Source of the DNA: Deltaproteobacteria bacterium
GTDB taxonomy: Bacteria; Myxococcota_A; UBA9160; SZUA-336
NCBI GenBank assembly: GCA_030624945.1
Contig: JAUXJB010000142.1
Span: forward strand, 1 to 5,101
Length of the DNA: 5,101 bases
Reading direction: 5' to 3'
Both the position numbers and the translations under genes were made by a program. Below the pieces are notes generated by a model. The model had not been told where the DNA came from. It saw only the letters and a list, made by a program, of their open reading frames with translations, and ran no database searches. Shown piece by piece: positions 1-5,101 of this stretch (positions within the stretch are counted from its first letter, which is position 1; every line of letters starts with the position of its first letter).

Positions 1-60
1 CCGGTAGTAATCGACGCGGTCCAGGATCCGGGCGAGCGCCTTGATCTCTTCTTCGGTCAT
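1..60 (-). CDS. J-domain (DnaJ-family) co-chaperone, N-terminal fragment
   Basis: Only the first 20 codons lie in the window; the gene continues past the left edge. The ATG is at 60-58 on the minus strand and the peptide begins MTEEEIKAL and ends LDRVDYYR. The terminal DYYR matches the opening of helix I of a J-domain (family pattern DYYxxLGV). J-domain proteins stimulate the ATPase of a partner Hsp70 and deliver clients to it. An Hsp70 gene ends only 7 bp upstream on the same strand, which strongly supports the call. The start is supported by TAAGG (66-70) with 5 nt spacing; this Shine-Dalgarno overlaps the Hsp70 stop codon TAA, suggesting translational coupling. The short acidic/amphipathic N-terminal extension before the J-domain differs from housekeeping DnaJ, where the J-domain starts within a few residues. 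The HPD motif and any C-terminal domains are outside the window, so the class cannot be determined. Confidence 0.72.
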   Translation of the reverse strand, partial: MTEEEIKALARILDRVDYYR

Positions 61-65
61 GGGAG

Positions 66-70
66 CCTTA
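66..70 (-). promoter_or_regulatory. Ribosome binding site of the J-domain gene, overlapping the hsp70 stop
   Basis: On the minus strand TAAGG is followed by 5 nt and then the ATG at 60. Its first three bases are the Hsp70 stop codon. Ribosomes terminating on hsp70 would sit on the initiation site of the next gene, so the two products are probably made in a coupled manner (inference). Confidence 0.5.
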
Positions 71-1951
71 GCGGTCTTTGTCGTCGTTCCGGTCGGAAGC
101 TCCGGTAGGGGGGGGCTTTGCCTGAGGCTCCTCGAGGTCCAGGATTCGCCCACCGGCCTGGCGGGCTTCCTCGGGCTCCTCGCTGGCGAGGTCCCCATCG
201 ATCGAGCCGAACAGCTCGTCCGGTTCCTGCGTCGCCTCCTGGATGGACGAGCCCGAGCTCATGCTCACGATCTCGCCGTCTTCGTCGTCGCCGAGGTCGA
301 GGATCAGCCCGTCGGGGCTCTCCAGGGCGGGCGGCGACTTCGGGACAGCCAGTTCCGGCGCTCCGGGACCGGGCTGATGGCCGTGCGCCGCGTCCGATGC
401 CCGGCCCCGGGTGATGATGTGGTCGATCTCTTCCTCCGAGAGCCCGCCGGACATGGTCACGGTCGTCGACTGCGCAGCACCGGTGGCGGGATCGAGCGCG
501 CGCACGTTCACGATTCCCTCCGTGCTGATCTCGAAGGTGACCTCGATCTGCACGACGCCGCGCGGCCCCGGCTCGAACCCGCTGAACTCGAACTCGCCGA
601 GCAGCTCGTTGCCCTCGGTCGCGCGGGATTCGCCCTGATAAATCTTGACGGCGATCGCTTCCTGGAAATCTCGCGCGGTCGTGAAGGTACGCGTGTGGTC
701 GATGGGCACGGGGCTGTTCCGCTCGATGATCGGTTCCGTCATGTCGCCGGCGATGCCCAGCCGCAACGTCAGCGGTGTGACGTCGAGGAGATAGGTGCTG
801 CTCTGGGAGGAGGCGAGCGAATCCGCGTGGATTGCGGCGCCGAGTGCCACCACCTCGTCGGGGTTGATACCGCTCTCCGGTGCTCTCTGGAAATAGGCCT
901 CCACCGCCTCGCGGATGGTGGGCAGTCGTGTCGGTCCACCGACCAGGACCACGGCGTCGATGTCGCGGTTGGTGAGGCCGGCGTCCTGCATGGCCTCGTC
1001 GCAGACCTTGAAGGTGCGCTGGATCAGGTCGCTGACCAGCTCGTTGAAGGCCTCGAGCGTGATCTCGTGCTCGACGCCGATCTGGCGTCCGTTGACCTCC
1101 GCGAGGTCCGTGATCGAGACCTGGGTGGAATCGTTCTCCGAGAGCTCGATCTTTGCCCGTTCGGCGGCCTGCTTGAGCCTCTCGAAGGCGACCGGATCGC
1201 TGCGCAGGTTGATGTCTTCCTCGGCCTGTACCTTGTCGGCCAACAGGTCGATCAGGCGGTCGTCGAAGTCGTCGCCACCGAGAAAGGTGTCGCCGCAGGT
1301 CGACAGGACCTCATAGACATCGCGACCGATCTCGAGAACCGAGATGTCGAAGGTGCCCCCGCCGAAGTCGTAGATGACGACCTTCTGCACCAGGTCCCGA
1401 CCGTAGCCGTAGGCGAGGGCTGCGGCGGTGGGCTCGTTCAGGATCCGCAGGACGTCCAGGCCGGCGATACGCCCCGCGTCCTTGGTGGCCTGGCGCTGGT
1501 TGTCGTTGAAATACGCCGGCACGGTGATGACGGCCCTTGTCACCTCCGAGCCCAGCTCCCGTTCCGCGATCTCCTTCATCTCCTTGAGCACAAAAGCCGA
1601 GATCTCGGGCAGGCTGTACTGCTCCTGCCGGATCTGAATCCGGACGCTGTGGTTCTCGCCCGGGACGATCTCGTAGTTGCAGATGGCGCGGGCCTTGCGC
1701 AGCTCCTCGCTGAAGTAGAAGCGTCCGATCAGGCGCTTTGCGGAGCACACGGTGTGCTTGGGGTCCAGGATGATCTGCGCCTTGGCCTGGTTGCCGACCT
1801 CGATGCTCCCGTCCTCCCGGAACGCGACGACCGAAGCCGTGGTTCTCTCACCCAGGCTGCTGGGCAGGACGCGTGGCTTCGTTCCAGCGATGGTGGCGAC
1901 GCACGAGTTGCTCGTGCCCAGATCGATTCCGATGGTGAACTCTTTGCTCAT
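68..1951 (-). CDS. Specialised Hsp70 (DnaK-like) chaperone with an acidic tail instead of the alpha-helical lid
   Basis: This 627-aa cytoplasmic Hsp70 would bind and release unfolded or specific client proteins using ATP. The start ATG at 1951 gives [15 protein letters not shown] and has GGAGG (1957-1961) with 5 nt spacing; an upstream ATG at 2035 in the same frame would add 28 unconserved residues and is rejected. The ATPase domain covers about residues 4-380: phosphate-1 loop GIDLGTSNS (8-16), catalytic lysine in AKRLIGR (K72), [13 protein letters not shown] (144-156), [12 protein letters not shown] (171-182), phosphate-2 DFGGGTFD (195-202), adenosine motif [11 protein letters not shown] (334-344). 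The interdomain linker is YLLD (387-390). The beta substrate-binding domain (391-500) ends in [10 protein letters not shown], where family members normally continue into the helical lid. Here a Pro/Gly-rich, acidic tail follows (521-627; about 26 D/E versus 7 K/R), with G-x-ILDL at 548-553 and 601-606. It is next to a J-domain gene, so it is probably a dedicated pair rather than housekeeping dnaK. Myxobacteria carry several specialised DnaK paralogues (for example SglK, StkA); assignment to any of these is not possible here. Confidence 0.95.
   Translation of the reverse strand: MSKEFTIGIDLGTSNSCVATIAGTKPRVLPSSLGERTTASVVAFREDGSIEVGNQAKAQIILDPKHTVCSAKRLIGRFYFSEELRKARAICNYEIVPGENHSVRIQIRQEQYSLPEISAFVLKEMKEIAERELGSEVTRAVITVPAYFNDNQRQATKDAGRIAGLDVLRILNEPTAAALAYGYGRDLVQKVVIYDFGGGTFDISVLEIGRDVYEVLSTCGDTFLGGDDFDDRLIDLLADKVQAEEDINLRSDPVAFERLKQAAERAKIELSENDSTQVSITDLAEVNGRQIGVEHEITLEAFNELVSDLIQRTFKVCDEAMQDAGLTNRDIDAVVLVGGPTRLPTIREAVEAYFQRAPESGINPDEVVALGAAIHADSLASSQSSTYLLDVTPLTLRLGIAGDMTEPIIERNSPVPIDHTRTFTTARDFQEAIAVKIYQGESRATEGNELLGEFEFSGFEPGPRGVVQIEVTFEISTEGIVNVRALDPATGAAQSTTVTMSGGLSEEEIDHIITRGRASDAAHGHQPGPGAPELAVPKSPPALESPDGLILDLGDDEDGEIVSMSSGSSIQEATQEPDELFGSIDGDLASEEPEEARQAGGRILDLEEPQAKPPPTGASDRNDDKDR
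108..115 (-). repeat. Eight-base C homopolymer in the 3' end of the hsp70 gene
   Basis: The plus strand has eight consecutive G (C8 on the coding strand), encoding the Pro-Pro-Pro at residues 613-615, 12 codons before the stop. Homopolymers of this length are prone to slippage by polymerases and to base-calling error. Both alternative frames remain open up to or through the downstream J-gene start (see findings). Confidence 0.85.
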
Positions 1952-1956
1952 CCTCG

Positions 1957-1961
1957 CCTCC
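1957..1961 (-). promoter_or_regulatory. Ribosome binding site deciding the hsp70 start
   Basis: GGAGG on the minus strand, 5 nt before the ATG at 1951. It fixes the start at MSKEFT, where homology to the Hsp70 family begins, rather than at the upstream in-frame ATG at 2035. Confidence 0.8.
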
Positions 1962-2002
1962 GAGGCCAAAACGCTTCTGGCTCGTGCCCTCCCATCGGCA
2001 CT

Positions 2003-2014
2003 CCGCCGCGGCGG
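2003..2014. repeat. 12-bp perfect GC palindrome in the divergent intergenic region
   Basis: CCGCCGCGGCGG is its own reverse complement. It lies about 50 bp upstream of the hsp70 start and about 70 bp upstream of yebC, a position suitable for an operator or for structure in the hsp70 leader. In DNA this GC-rich such palindromes also occur by chance, so function is unproven. Confidence 0.3.
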
Positions 2015-2050
2015 GTTTACGGCGATCTCGGCCACTCAGTCGAAAGCAGA

Positions 2051-2079
2051 TTGACCCCCCATTCCTCCGGTGTTATTTC
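2051..2079 (+). promoter_or_regulatory. Candidate sigma-70-type promoter of yebC
   Basis: TTGACC at 2051-2056 matches the -35 consensus at 5 of 6 positions. After exactly 17 bp comes TATTTC (2074-2079; 3 of 6), preceded by TG at 2071-2072 in extended -10 register. Transcription would begin near 2085-2087, at or within two bases of the yebC ATG. It lies in the AT-richest part of the intergenic region. I could not identify an equally good promoter for hsp70 on the other strand. Confidence 0.4.
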
Positions 2080-2086
2080 GGGAATC

Positions 2087-2842
2087 ATGTCCGGGCACTC
2101 GAAATGGTCGACCATCAAGCGCAAGAAGGGCGCCAAGGACACCAAGCGCGGCAAGGTCTTCACGCAGTTGATCCGGGAGATCAGCATCGCCGCACGGCTG
2201 GGAGGTGGCGATCCCCATGCGAACCCGCGTCTGCGCCTGGCGATGGGGAAGGCGCGTGCGACCAACATGCCCAAGGAGAACATCGAACGAGCGATCAAGA
2301 AGGGGACGGGCGAGCTCGAGGGCGAGTCCTACGAGGAGATTCGCTACGAGGGCTACGGCCCCGCGGGGGTCGCGGTCATCGTCGACACGCTCACGGACAA
2401 CCGCAATCGCACCGTGGGGGAGGTGCGGCAGATCTTCAGCAAGCACGCCGGAAATCTGGGTGCCTCGGGGTGCGTCGCCTACTTGTTCGATCGGGCGGGG
2501 GTGCTCGAGCTGGACCGCGAGGGACTGGACGCGGAGGCGCTCATGGAGGCGGCCATCGAGGCGGGCGCGGAGGATGTGATCGAGGACGAGGAGACGGTCC
2601 GCGTCCAGACTGCCCCCGAGGACTTTGCCGGGGTCAAGGAAGCGCTCGAGGCCACGGGGTTCCACGCCGCGAGCGCCGAGATCCAGATGCTCCCCCAGAC
2701 GACGGTCACCGTCGCCGGAAAAGACGCACAGACCGTCTTGAAGCTGTTCGAGGCCCTCGACGAGCACGAGGACGTGCGGGGCGTCTACGCCAACTTCGAT
2801 ATCTCGGAGGAAGAGCTGCAGAAAGCTGCCGAGGCCGGCTGA
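2087..2842 (+). CDS. yebC: YebC/PmpR family (TACO1-like) protein
   Basis: A 251-aa protein, the usual length for the family (about 240-250). It begins [15 protein letters not shown], the near-invariant N-terminal signature. Other hallmarks are [18 protein letters not shown] (23-40), [11 protein letters not shown] (42-52), [16 protein letters not shown] (60-75), [18 protein letters not shown] (82-99), the NRNRT segment (105-109) and the C-terminal [10 protein letters not shown] (234-243). Family members have been described as transcriptional regulators (PmpR) and, more recently, as ribosome-associated factors helping translation of difficult stretches such as polyproline; mitochondrial TACO1 is the eukaryotic relative. 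Which role applies here is not visible. The ATG at 2087 is fixed by the signature; the frame stays open far upstream only because it runs antisense to hsp70. There is no good Shine-Dalgarno sequence (GGGA only 3 nt away), and a candidate promoter ends 8 nt before the ATG, so the mRNA may be leaderless. It is followed after 58 bp by ruvC, a common gene order. Confidence 0.96.
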   Translation: MSGHSKWSTIKRKKGAKDTKRGKVFTQLIREISIAARLGGGDPHANPRLRLAMGKARATNMPKENIERAIKKGTGELEGESYEEIRYEGYGPAGVAVIVDTLTDNRNRTVGEVRQIFSKHAGNLGASGCVAYLFDRAGVLELDREGLDAEALMEAAIEAGAEDVIEDEETVRVQTAPEDFAGVKEALEATGFHAASAEIQMLPQTTVTVAGKDAQTVLKLFEALDEHEDVRGVYANFDISEEELQKAAEAG

Positions 2843-2861
2843 CACGTGCGCTAGACTTGCA

Positions 2862-2885
2862 CCGGCCGCCCTCGCGCGCGGCCGG
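2862..2885 (+). other. GC-rich hairpin between yebC and ruvC
   Basis: CCGGCCGC (2862-2869) and GCGGCCGG (2878-2885) form a perfect 8-bp stem with an 8-nt loop, 20 nt after the yebC stop and 15 nt before the ruvC start chosen here. No T-run follows, so it is not a canonical intrinsic terminator. It could protect mRNA ends, attenuate read-through, or fold near the ruvC ribosome binding site. Confidence 0.5.
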
Positions 2886-2890
2886 AATAC

Positions 2891-2895
2891 GGGGG
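2891..2895 (+). promoter_or_regulatory. Ribosome binding site deciding the ruvC start
   Basis: GGGGG followed by TGAGC and then GTG at 2901 gives 5-nt spacing; the GGTGA at its end is also complementary to 16S rRNA. This favours 2901 over the in-frame GTG at 2895, which itself lies inside the motif. Confidence 0.6.
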
Positions 2896-2900
2896 TGAGC

Positions 2901-3407
2901 GTGCGCGTACTCGGCATCGATCCGGGCTCTCGAAGGACGGGCTGGGGCGTCGTCGATCTCGAGGGCTCCCGCCTCCGGCGCTTCCGGAGCGGCGTGATCC
3001 GGGCCGATGGCTCCGACCTGGCCGAGCGTCTCGCCCGCGTCCACCGCGACATCTCCGAGGTCATCGCTCTCTGCAGGCCCGACTCGGCAGCGCTGGAGTC
3101 GGTGTTCACGCACCGCAATCCGCGCTCCGCGATCCTGCTGGGGCATGCCCGGGGTGTCGCGCTGGCCGCGTGCGGCCTTGCGGGCCTGCACGCGGCGGAG
3201 TACGCGCCGGCCCGCGTCAAGCTCGCCGTGAGCGGCTATGGCAGGGCGGACAAGGCCCAGGTGCAGCAGATGGTCCAACGTCTACTCCGTCTCGACGTCC
3301 TGCCGGGTCCGGACGAGGCGGACGCGCTGGCCGTGTCGATCTGCCACTCGCTGGAGCGGCGCTCGTCCGCGGCCGTGGCGCTCGCGCAGCGGGAGCGGCG
3401 CGCGTGA
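2901..3407 (+). CDS. ruvC: Crossover junction endodeoxyribonuclease RuvC
   Basis: RuvC is the dimeric Holliday junction resolvase that makes paired nicks in junctions processed by RuvAB during recombinational repair. From the GTG at 2901 the protein is 168 aa and begins MRVLGIDPGSRRTGWG. With this start all residues fall at E. coli numbering: catalytic acidic residues D7, E66, D138 and D141, the basic residues K107 and K118, and the junction-stacking F69 in ESVFTHRN. The in-frame GTG at 2895 would add two residues (MSV) and lacks a well-spaced ribosome binding site, so 2901 is preferred. The HRNPRSAILLGHARG segment (71-85) and YAPARVK (101-107) are typical. The stop codon overlaps the ruvA start in GTGA, implying coupled translation. 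I saw no LexA-like SOS box in the 58 bp upstream. Confidence 0.96.
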   Translation: MRVLGIDPGSRRTGWGVVDLEGSRLRRFRSGVIRADGSDLAERLARVHRDISEVIALCRPDSAALESVFTHRNPRSAILLGHARGVALAACGLAGLHAAEYAPARVKLAVSGYGRADKAQVQQMVQRLLRLDVLPGPDEADALAVSICHSLERRSSAAVALAQRERRA

Positions 3408-3997
3408 TCGCGCGCCTCGAGGGGGTGCTGGCGGAGAAAGCGCCCGACTCCCTCGTCCTCGATATCGGGGGCGTGGGGTACGACGTGCGGGTGCCGCTGT
3501 CGACCTTTCTCGAGCTGCCCGATCCGGGCAAGGTGGTGCGCCTCGAGATCCACACGCACGTTCGCGAGGACATCTTCCAGCTCTACGGCTTTCAAACCGC
3601 CGAGGAGCGGCTCGCGTTCCGACTGCTGATCGGGATCAGCGGCGTCGGTCCGCGGCTGGCCCTGGCGATCCTGTCCGGGCTGCCGATCGAGCGGATGCTC
3701 CTCGCGATCCGCAAGAGGGATCTCGCACAGCTGACCGGGATTCCCGGGGTCGGTCCGAAGACCGCCGAGCGCATCCTGATCGAGCTGCGCGACAAGATCG
3801 CCCAGTTCGAGCTGATCGAGGAGGCGGCGGAGGGGAGCTCCGATGCGGAGGAGGCCACGATCTCCGCGTTGGTCAACCTGGGCTACCCTCGCGGCCACGC
3901 GGAGAAGGCCGTCCGACAGGCTCTCGAGCGGGTTCCGGAGGGGTCGCGCGAGTTGGGGGACTTGATCAGGGAGGCCCTGCGTGTCGCGGCCGGATGA
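3404..3997 (+). CDS. ruvA: Holliday junction branch migration protein RuvA
   Basis: RuvA tetramers bind the four-way junction and load the RuvB motor. The 197-aa product (E. coli 203) starts at GTG 3404 with [20 protein letters not shown], typical of domain I (OB fold, about 1-62). The acidic pin that separates strands is E55-D56 in [11 protein letters not shown]. Domain II holds two helix-hairpin-helix motifs, [14 protein letters not shown] (77-90) and [14 protein letters not shown] (112-125). A short acidic linker (about 138-149) leads to the RuvB-binding domain III, including [18 protein letters not shown] (153-170). The start overlaps the ruvC stop by 4 nt (GTGA) and has GGGAG at 3391-3395 with 8-nt spacing inside ruvC. 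The 3' end overlaps ruvB by 17 nt. A longer in-frame reading starting inside ruvC at 3170 has no RuvA homology and is rejected. Confidence 0.97.
   Translation: MIARLEGVLAEKAPDSLVLDIGGVGYDVRVPLSTFLELPDPGKVVRLEIHTHVREDIFQLYGFQTAEERLAFRLLIGISGVGPRLALAILSGLPIERMLLAIRKRDLAQLTGIPGVGPKTAERILIELRDKIAQFELIEEAAEGSSDAEEATISALVNLGYPRGHAEKAVRQALERVPEGSRELGDLIREALRVAAG
3969..3974 (+). promoter_or_regulatory. Ribosome binding site deciding the ruvB start
   Basis: GGGAGG inside the end of ruvA, 6 nt before GTG 3981. It supports the GTG start with a 17-nt overlap over the alternative ATG at 3999, which has only a weak GGA nearby. Confidence 0.7.
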
Positions 3998-5018
3998 GAT
4001 GCGAAATCCGGCATCCCTGGAATCGGAACGCGCTCTGGACGCGCGCCTGCGGCCCCTCACGCTCGACGAGTTCGTGGGCCAGGAGTCGCTGCGGGAGAAC
4101 CTCGCGGTCTTCATCCAGGCGGCCCGGGAGCGCGGCGAGCCTCTCGACCACACCCTCTTTCACGGTCCGCCCGGCCTGGGCAAGACCGCGCTGGCGCACG
4201 TGATCGCGCGCGAGATGGGAGCGCCACTTCGCGTCACCTCCGGGCCCGTGATCGAGCGCGCCGGGGACCTGGCGGCGGTGCTGACGAACCTCGAGCCCGA
4301 CGCGGTGCTCTTCATCGATGAGATCCACCGCTTGAACCCGACGGTCGAGGAGATCCTCTACCCCGCCATGGAGGACTACAAGCTCGATCTGATCATCGGT
4401 CACGGGCCCTCGGCGCAGAGCGTCAAGATCGACATCCCGCGCTTCACCCTCGTCGGTGCGACGACGCGCGCGGGTTTGCTCAGCTCGCCCCTCCGCGATC
4501 GCTTCGGCGTGATCGCCCACCTGCAGTACTACGCACCACCCGAGCTCGTCCAGATCCTGCAGCGCAGCGCGCGCATCCTGGATATCCCGATGGATCTCGA
4601 GGGCGCCCGCGAGCTGGCAGGACGATCGCGCGGCACGCCTCGGCTCGCGAACCGTCTGCTGCGCCGCGTGCGCGACTTCGCGGAGGTACGTGGCGACGGT
4701 AAGATCACGCTCCCTCAGGCGCGAGAGGCCCTCGACCGCCTGGAGGTCGACGAGGCGGGTTTCGATCGGATGGATCGGCAGATCCTGCTCACCCTGATCG
4801 AGAAGTACGCTGGCGGGCCCGTCGGTCTGGAGACCCTGGCGGCGGCAACCGCCGAGGACAAGGGGACCATCGAGGACATCTATGAGCCCTTCTTGATCCA
4901 GGAGGGCTATCTCGACCGCACAGCGCGGGGTCGCGTCGCAACGCTACGCGCCTACGAGCACTTCGGGATCGATCCCCAGAGTACCCGCAAGCACACCGCG
5001 CAGGCCAAGCTCTTCTGA
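3981..5018 (+). CDS. ruvB: Holliday junction branch migration ATPase RuvB
   Basis: RuvB is the AAA+ hexameric motor that pulls DNA through the RuvA-bound junction. The 345-aa product (E. coli 336) has the N-terminal signature [19 protein letters not shown] (23-41), Walker A GPPGLGKT (62-69), Walker B VLFIDEIH (109-116), the RuvA-contacting hairpin region around [19 protein letters not shown] (132-150), sensor 1 GATTR (159-163), the arginine-finger segment LRDRFG (171-176) and sensor 2 [12 protein letters not shown] (218-229). The winged-helix DNA-binding domain follows (about 262-335, with [20 protein letters not shown] starting at 279). No key residue appears to be missing. GTG 3981 is preferred because of GGGAGG at 3969-3974; ATG 3999, one base after the ruvA stop, would give a protein 6 residues shorter. 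Overlap with ruvA implies translational coupling and matched RuvA/RuvB synthesis. Confidence 0.97.
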   Translation: MSRPDEMRNPASLESERALDARLRPLTLDEFVGQESLRENLAVFIQAARERGEPLDHTLFHGPPGLGKTALAHVIAREMGAPLRVTSGPVIERAGDLAAVLTNLEPDAVLFIDEIHRLNPTVEEILYPAMEDYKLDLIIGHGPSAQSVKIDIPRFTLVGATTRAGLLSSPLRDRFGVIAHLQYYAPPELVQILQRSARILDIPMDLEGARELAGRSRGTPRLANRLLRRVRDFAEVRGDGKITLPQAREALDRLEVDEAGFDRMDRQILLTLIEKYAGGPVGLETLAAATAEDKGTIEDIYEPFLIQEGYLDRTARGRVATLRAYEHFGIDPQSTRKHTAQAKLF

Positions 5019-5034
5019 GTCGTACGGGCTGTCG

Positions 5035-5060
5035 CACCTGTCGAAGCATGTCGACGGGTG
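5035..5060 (+). other. Strong hairpin just after ruvB
   Basis: CACCTGTCGA (5035-5044) pairs with TCGACGGGTG (5051-5060) to form a 10-bp stem with a single G-U pair and a 6-nt loop, beginning 17 nt after the ruvB stop. There is no following T-run, so it is not a classic intrinsic terminator; it could still mark the 3' end of the ruv message or control the next gene. The loop contains an ATG (5048-5050), and the 3' arm contains most of a GGGTGG that could act as ribosome binding site for the next ORF. Confidence 0.5.
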
Positions 5061-5070
5061 GACACTGCTG

Positions 5071-5101
5071 GTGGTGAGCAATCGCGAACCCCTGCCCGCC
5101 C
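5071..5101 (+). CDS. Start of a putative GT20 glycosyltransferase (trehalose-6-phosphate synthase-like), truncated by the window edge
   Basis: The frame containing 5065-5100 reads LLVVSNREPLPA, which resembles the first beta strand and loop of OtsA-type trehalose-6-phosphate synthases (family pattern VVSNR-x-P, part of the sugar-nucleotide/acceptor site). Such enzymes make trehalose-6-phosphate from UDP-glucose and glucose-6-phosphate. Only about a dozen informative residues are visible, so the family call is tentative. The start is uncertain: in this frame there is no ATG, GTG or TTG between the stop near 4894 and the tandem GTGs at 5071 and 5074. GTG 5071 gives MVSNREP with GGGTGG at 5056-5061 as possible ribosome binding site; CTG codons at 5038 and 5065 are alternatives. 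The ATG at 5048 is in another frame and hits TGA after nine codons. Confidence 0.45.
   Translation, partial: MVSNREPLPA

Noticed and set aside
1983..1999. Possible sigma-54 promoter for hsp70 (GGGCACG on the minus strand)
   Set aside because: The -24-like element is present, but the properly spaced GC dinucleotide of the -12 element is missing.
41..2086. Very long plus-strand open frame upstream of and continuous with yebC
   Set aside because: It runs antisense to hsp70 with codons exactly opposed, so stops would require TTA, CTA or TCA codons in hsp70, which are rare in this GC-rich gene. The translation shows no family resemblance until MSGHSKW at 2087.
1952..2086. CIRCE-type heat-shock operator for the hsp70 operon
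   Set aside because: No TTAGCACTC-N9-GAGTGCTAA-like inverted repeat is present; the only clear symmetry is the 12-bp GC palindrome.
1984..2898. 304-codon plus-strand open frame overlapping yebC in another frame
   Set aside because: Frame-shifted reading of yebC, rich in Arg/Gly; yebC itself has full-length family signatures.
2843..2900. SOS (LexA) box or promoter ahead of ruvC
   Set aside because: No CTG-N10-CAG-like or GAAC-N4-GTTC-like element is seen. TAGACT at 2852-2857 resembles a -10 box, but no -35 lies at a suitable distance.
2036..3220. 394-codon minus-strand open frame across yebC and ruvC
   Set aside because: Antisense shadow: codons are opposed to those of yebC, the product is low-complexity and Arg/Leu-rich, and both sense genes are unmistakable.
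3236..4153. 305-codon minus-strand open frame across ruvA and neighbours
   Set aside because: Antisense shadow of ruvC/ruvA/ruvB with biased composition and no recognisable motif.

Overview
The window is a gene-dense, strongly GC-rich bacterial segment with no RNA genes, mobile elements or CRISPR. It has two transcriptional arms diverging from a 135-bp intergenic region (1952-2086). The GC-rich codon use, the order yebC-ruvC-ruvA-ruvB and a specialised Hsp70/J-protein pair fit a proteobacterium in the broad sense, perhaps a Myxococcota- or deltaproteobacteria-like lineage. That assignment is inference from style and synteny only.

Leftward arm (minus strand): an Hsp70-family chaperone (68-1951, 627 aa) is followed after 7 bp by the first 20 codons of a J-domain co-chaperone that runs off the left edge (1-60). 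The Hsp70 has a standard ATPase domain and a recognisable beta substrate-binding domain. In place of the alpha-helical lid it has an acidic, probably disordered tail of about 110 residues carrying two copies of a G-x-ILDL motif. An 8-base C run near its 3' end lies in a striking position: losing one C would fuse the Hsp70 reading frame to the J-protein in frame. The pair probably works as a dedicated chaperone machine, distinct from housekeeping DnaK/DnaJ.

Rightward arm (plus strand): yebC (2087-2842), ruvC (2901-3407), ruvA (3404-3997) and ruvB (3981-5018). ruvC/ruvA overlap by 4 nt and ruvA/ruvB by 17 nt, so the three ruv genes are almost certainly translationally coupled. RuvA and RuvB form the branch-migration motor on Holliday junctions and RuvC cuts them. 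All catalytic residues I could check are present. YebC is a TACO1-type protein often found next to ruv genes. A plausible promoter places transcription start at or beside the yebC ATG, suggesting a leaderless message.

Right edge (5019-5101): a strong hairpin follows ruvB, then the beginning of an ORF reading LLVVSNREPLPA, which resembles the N-terminus of trehalose-6-phosphate synthases (GT20 family). Its start codon is unclear.

The most noteworthy region is the lidless Hsp70/J-protein pair. The ruv arm is ordinary.
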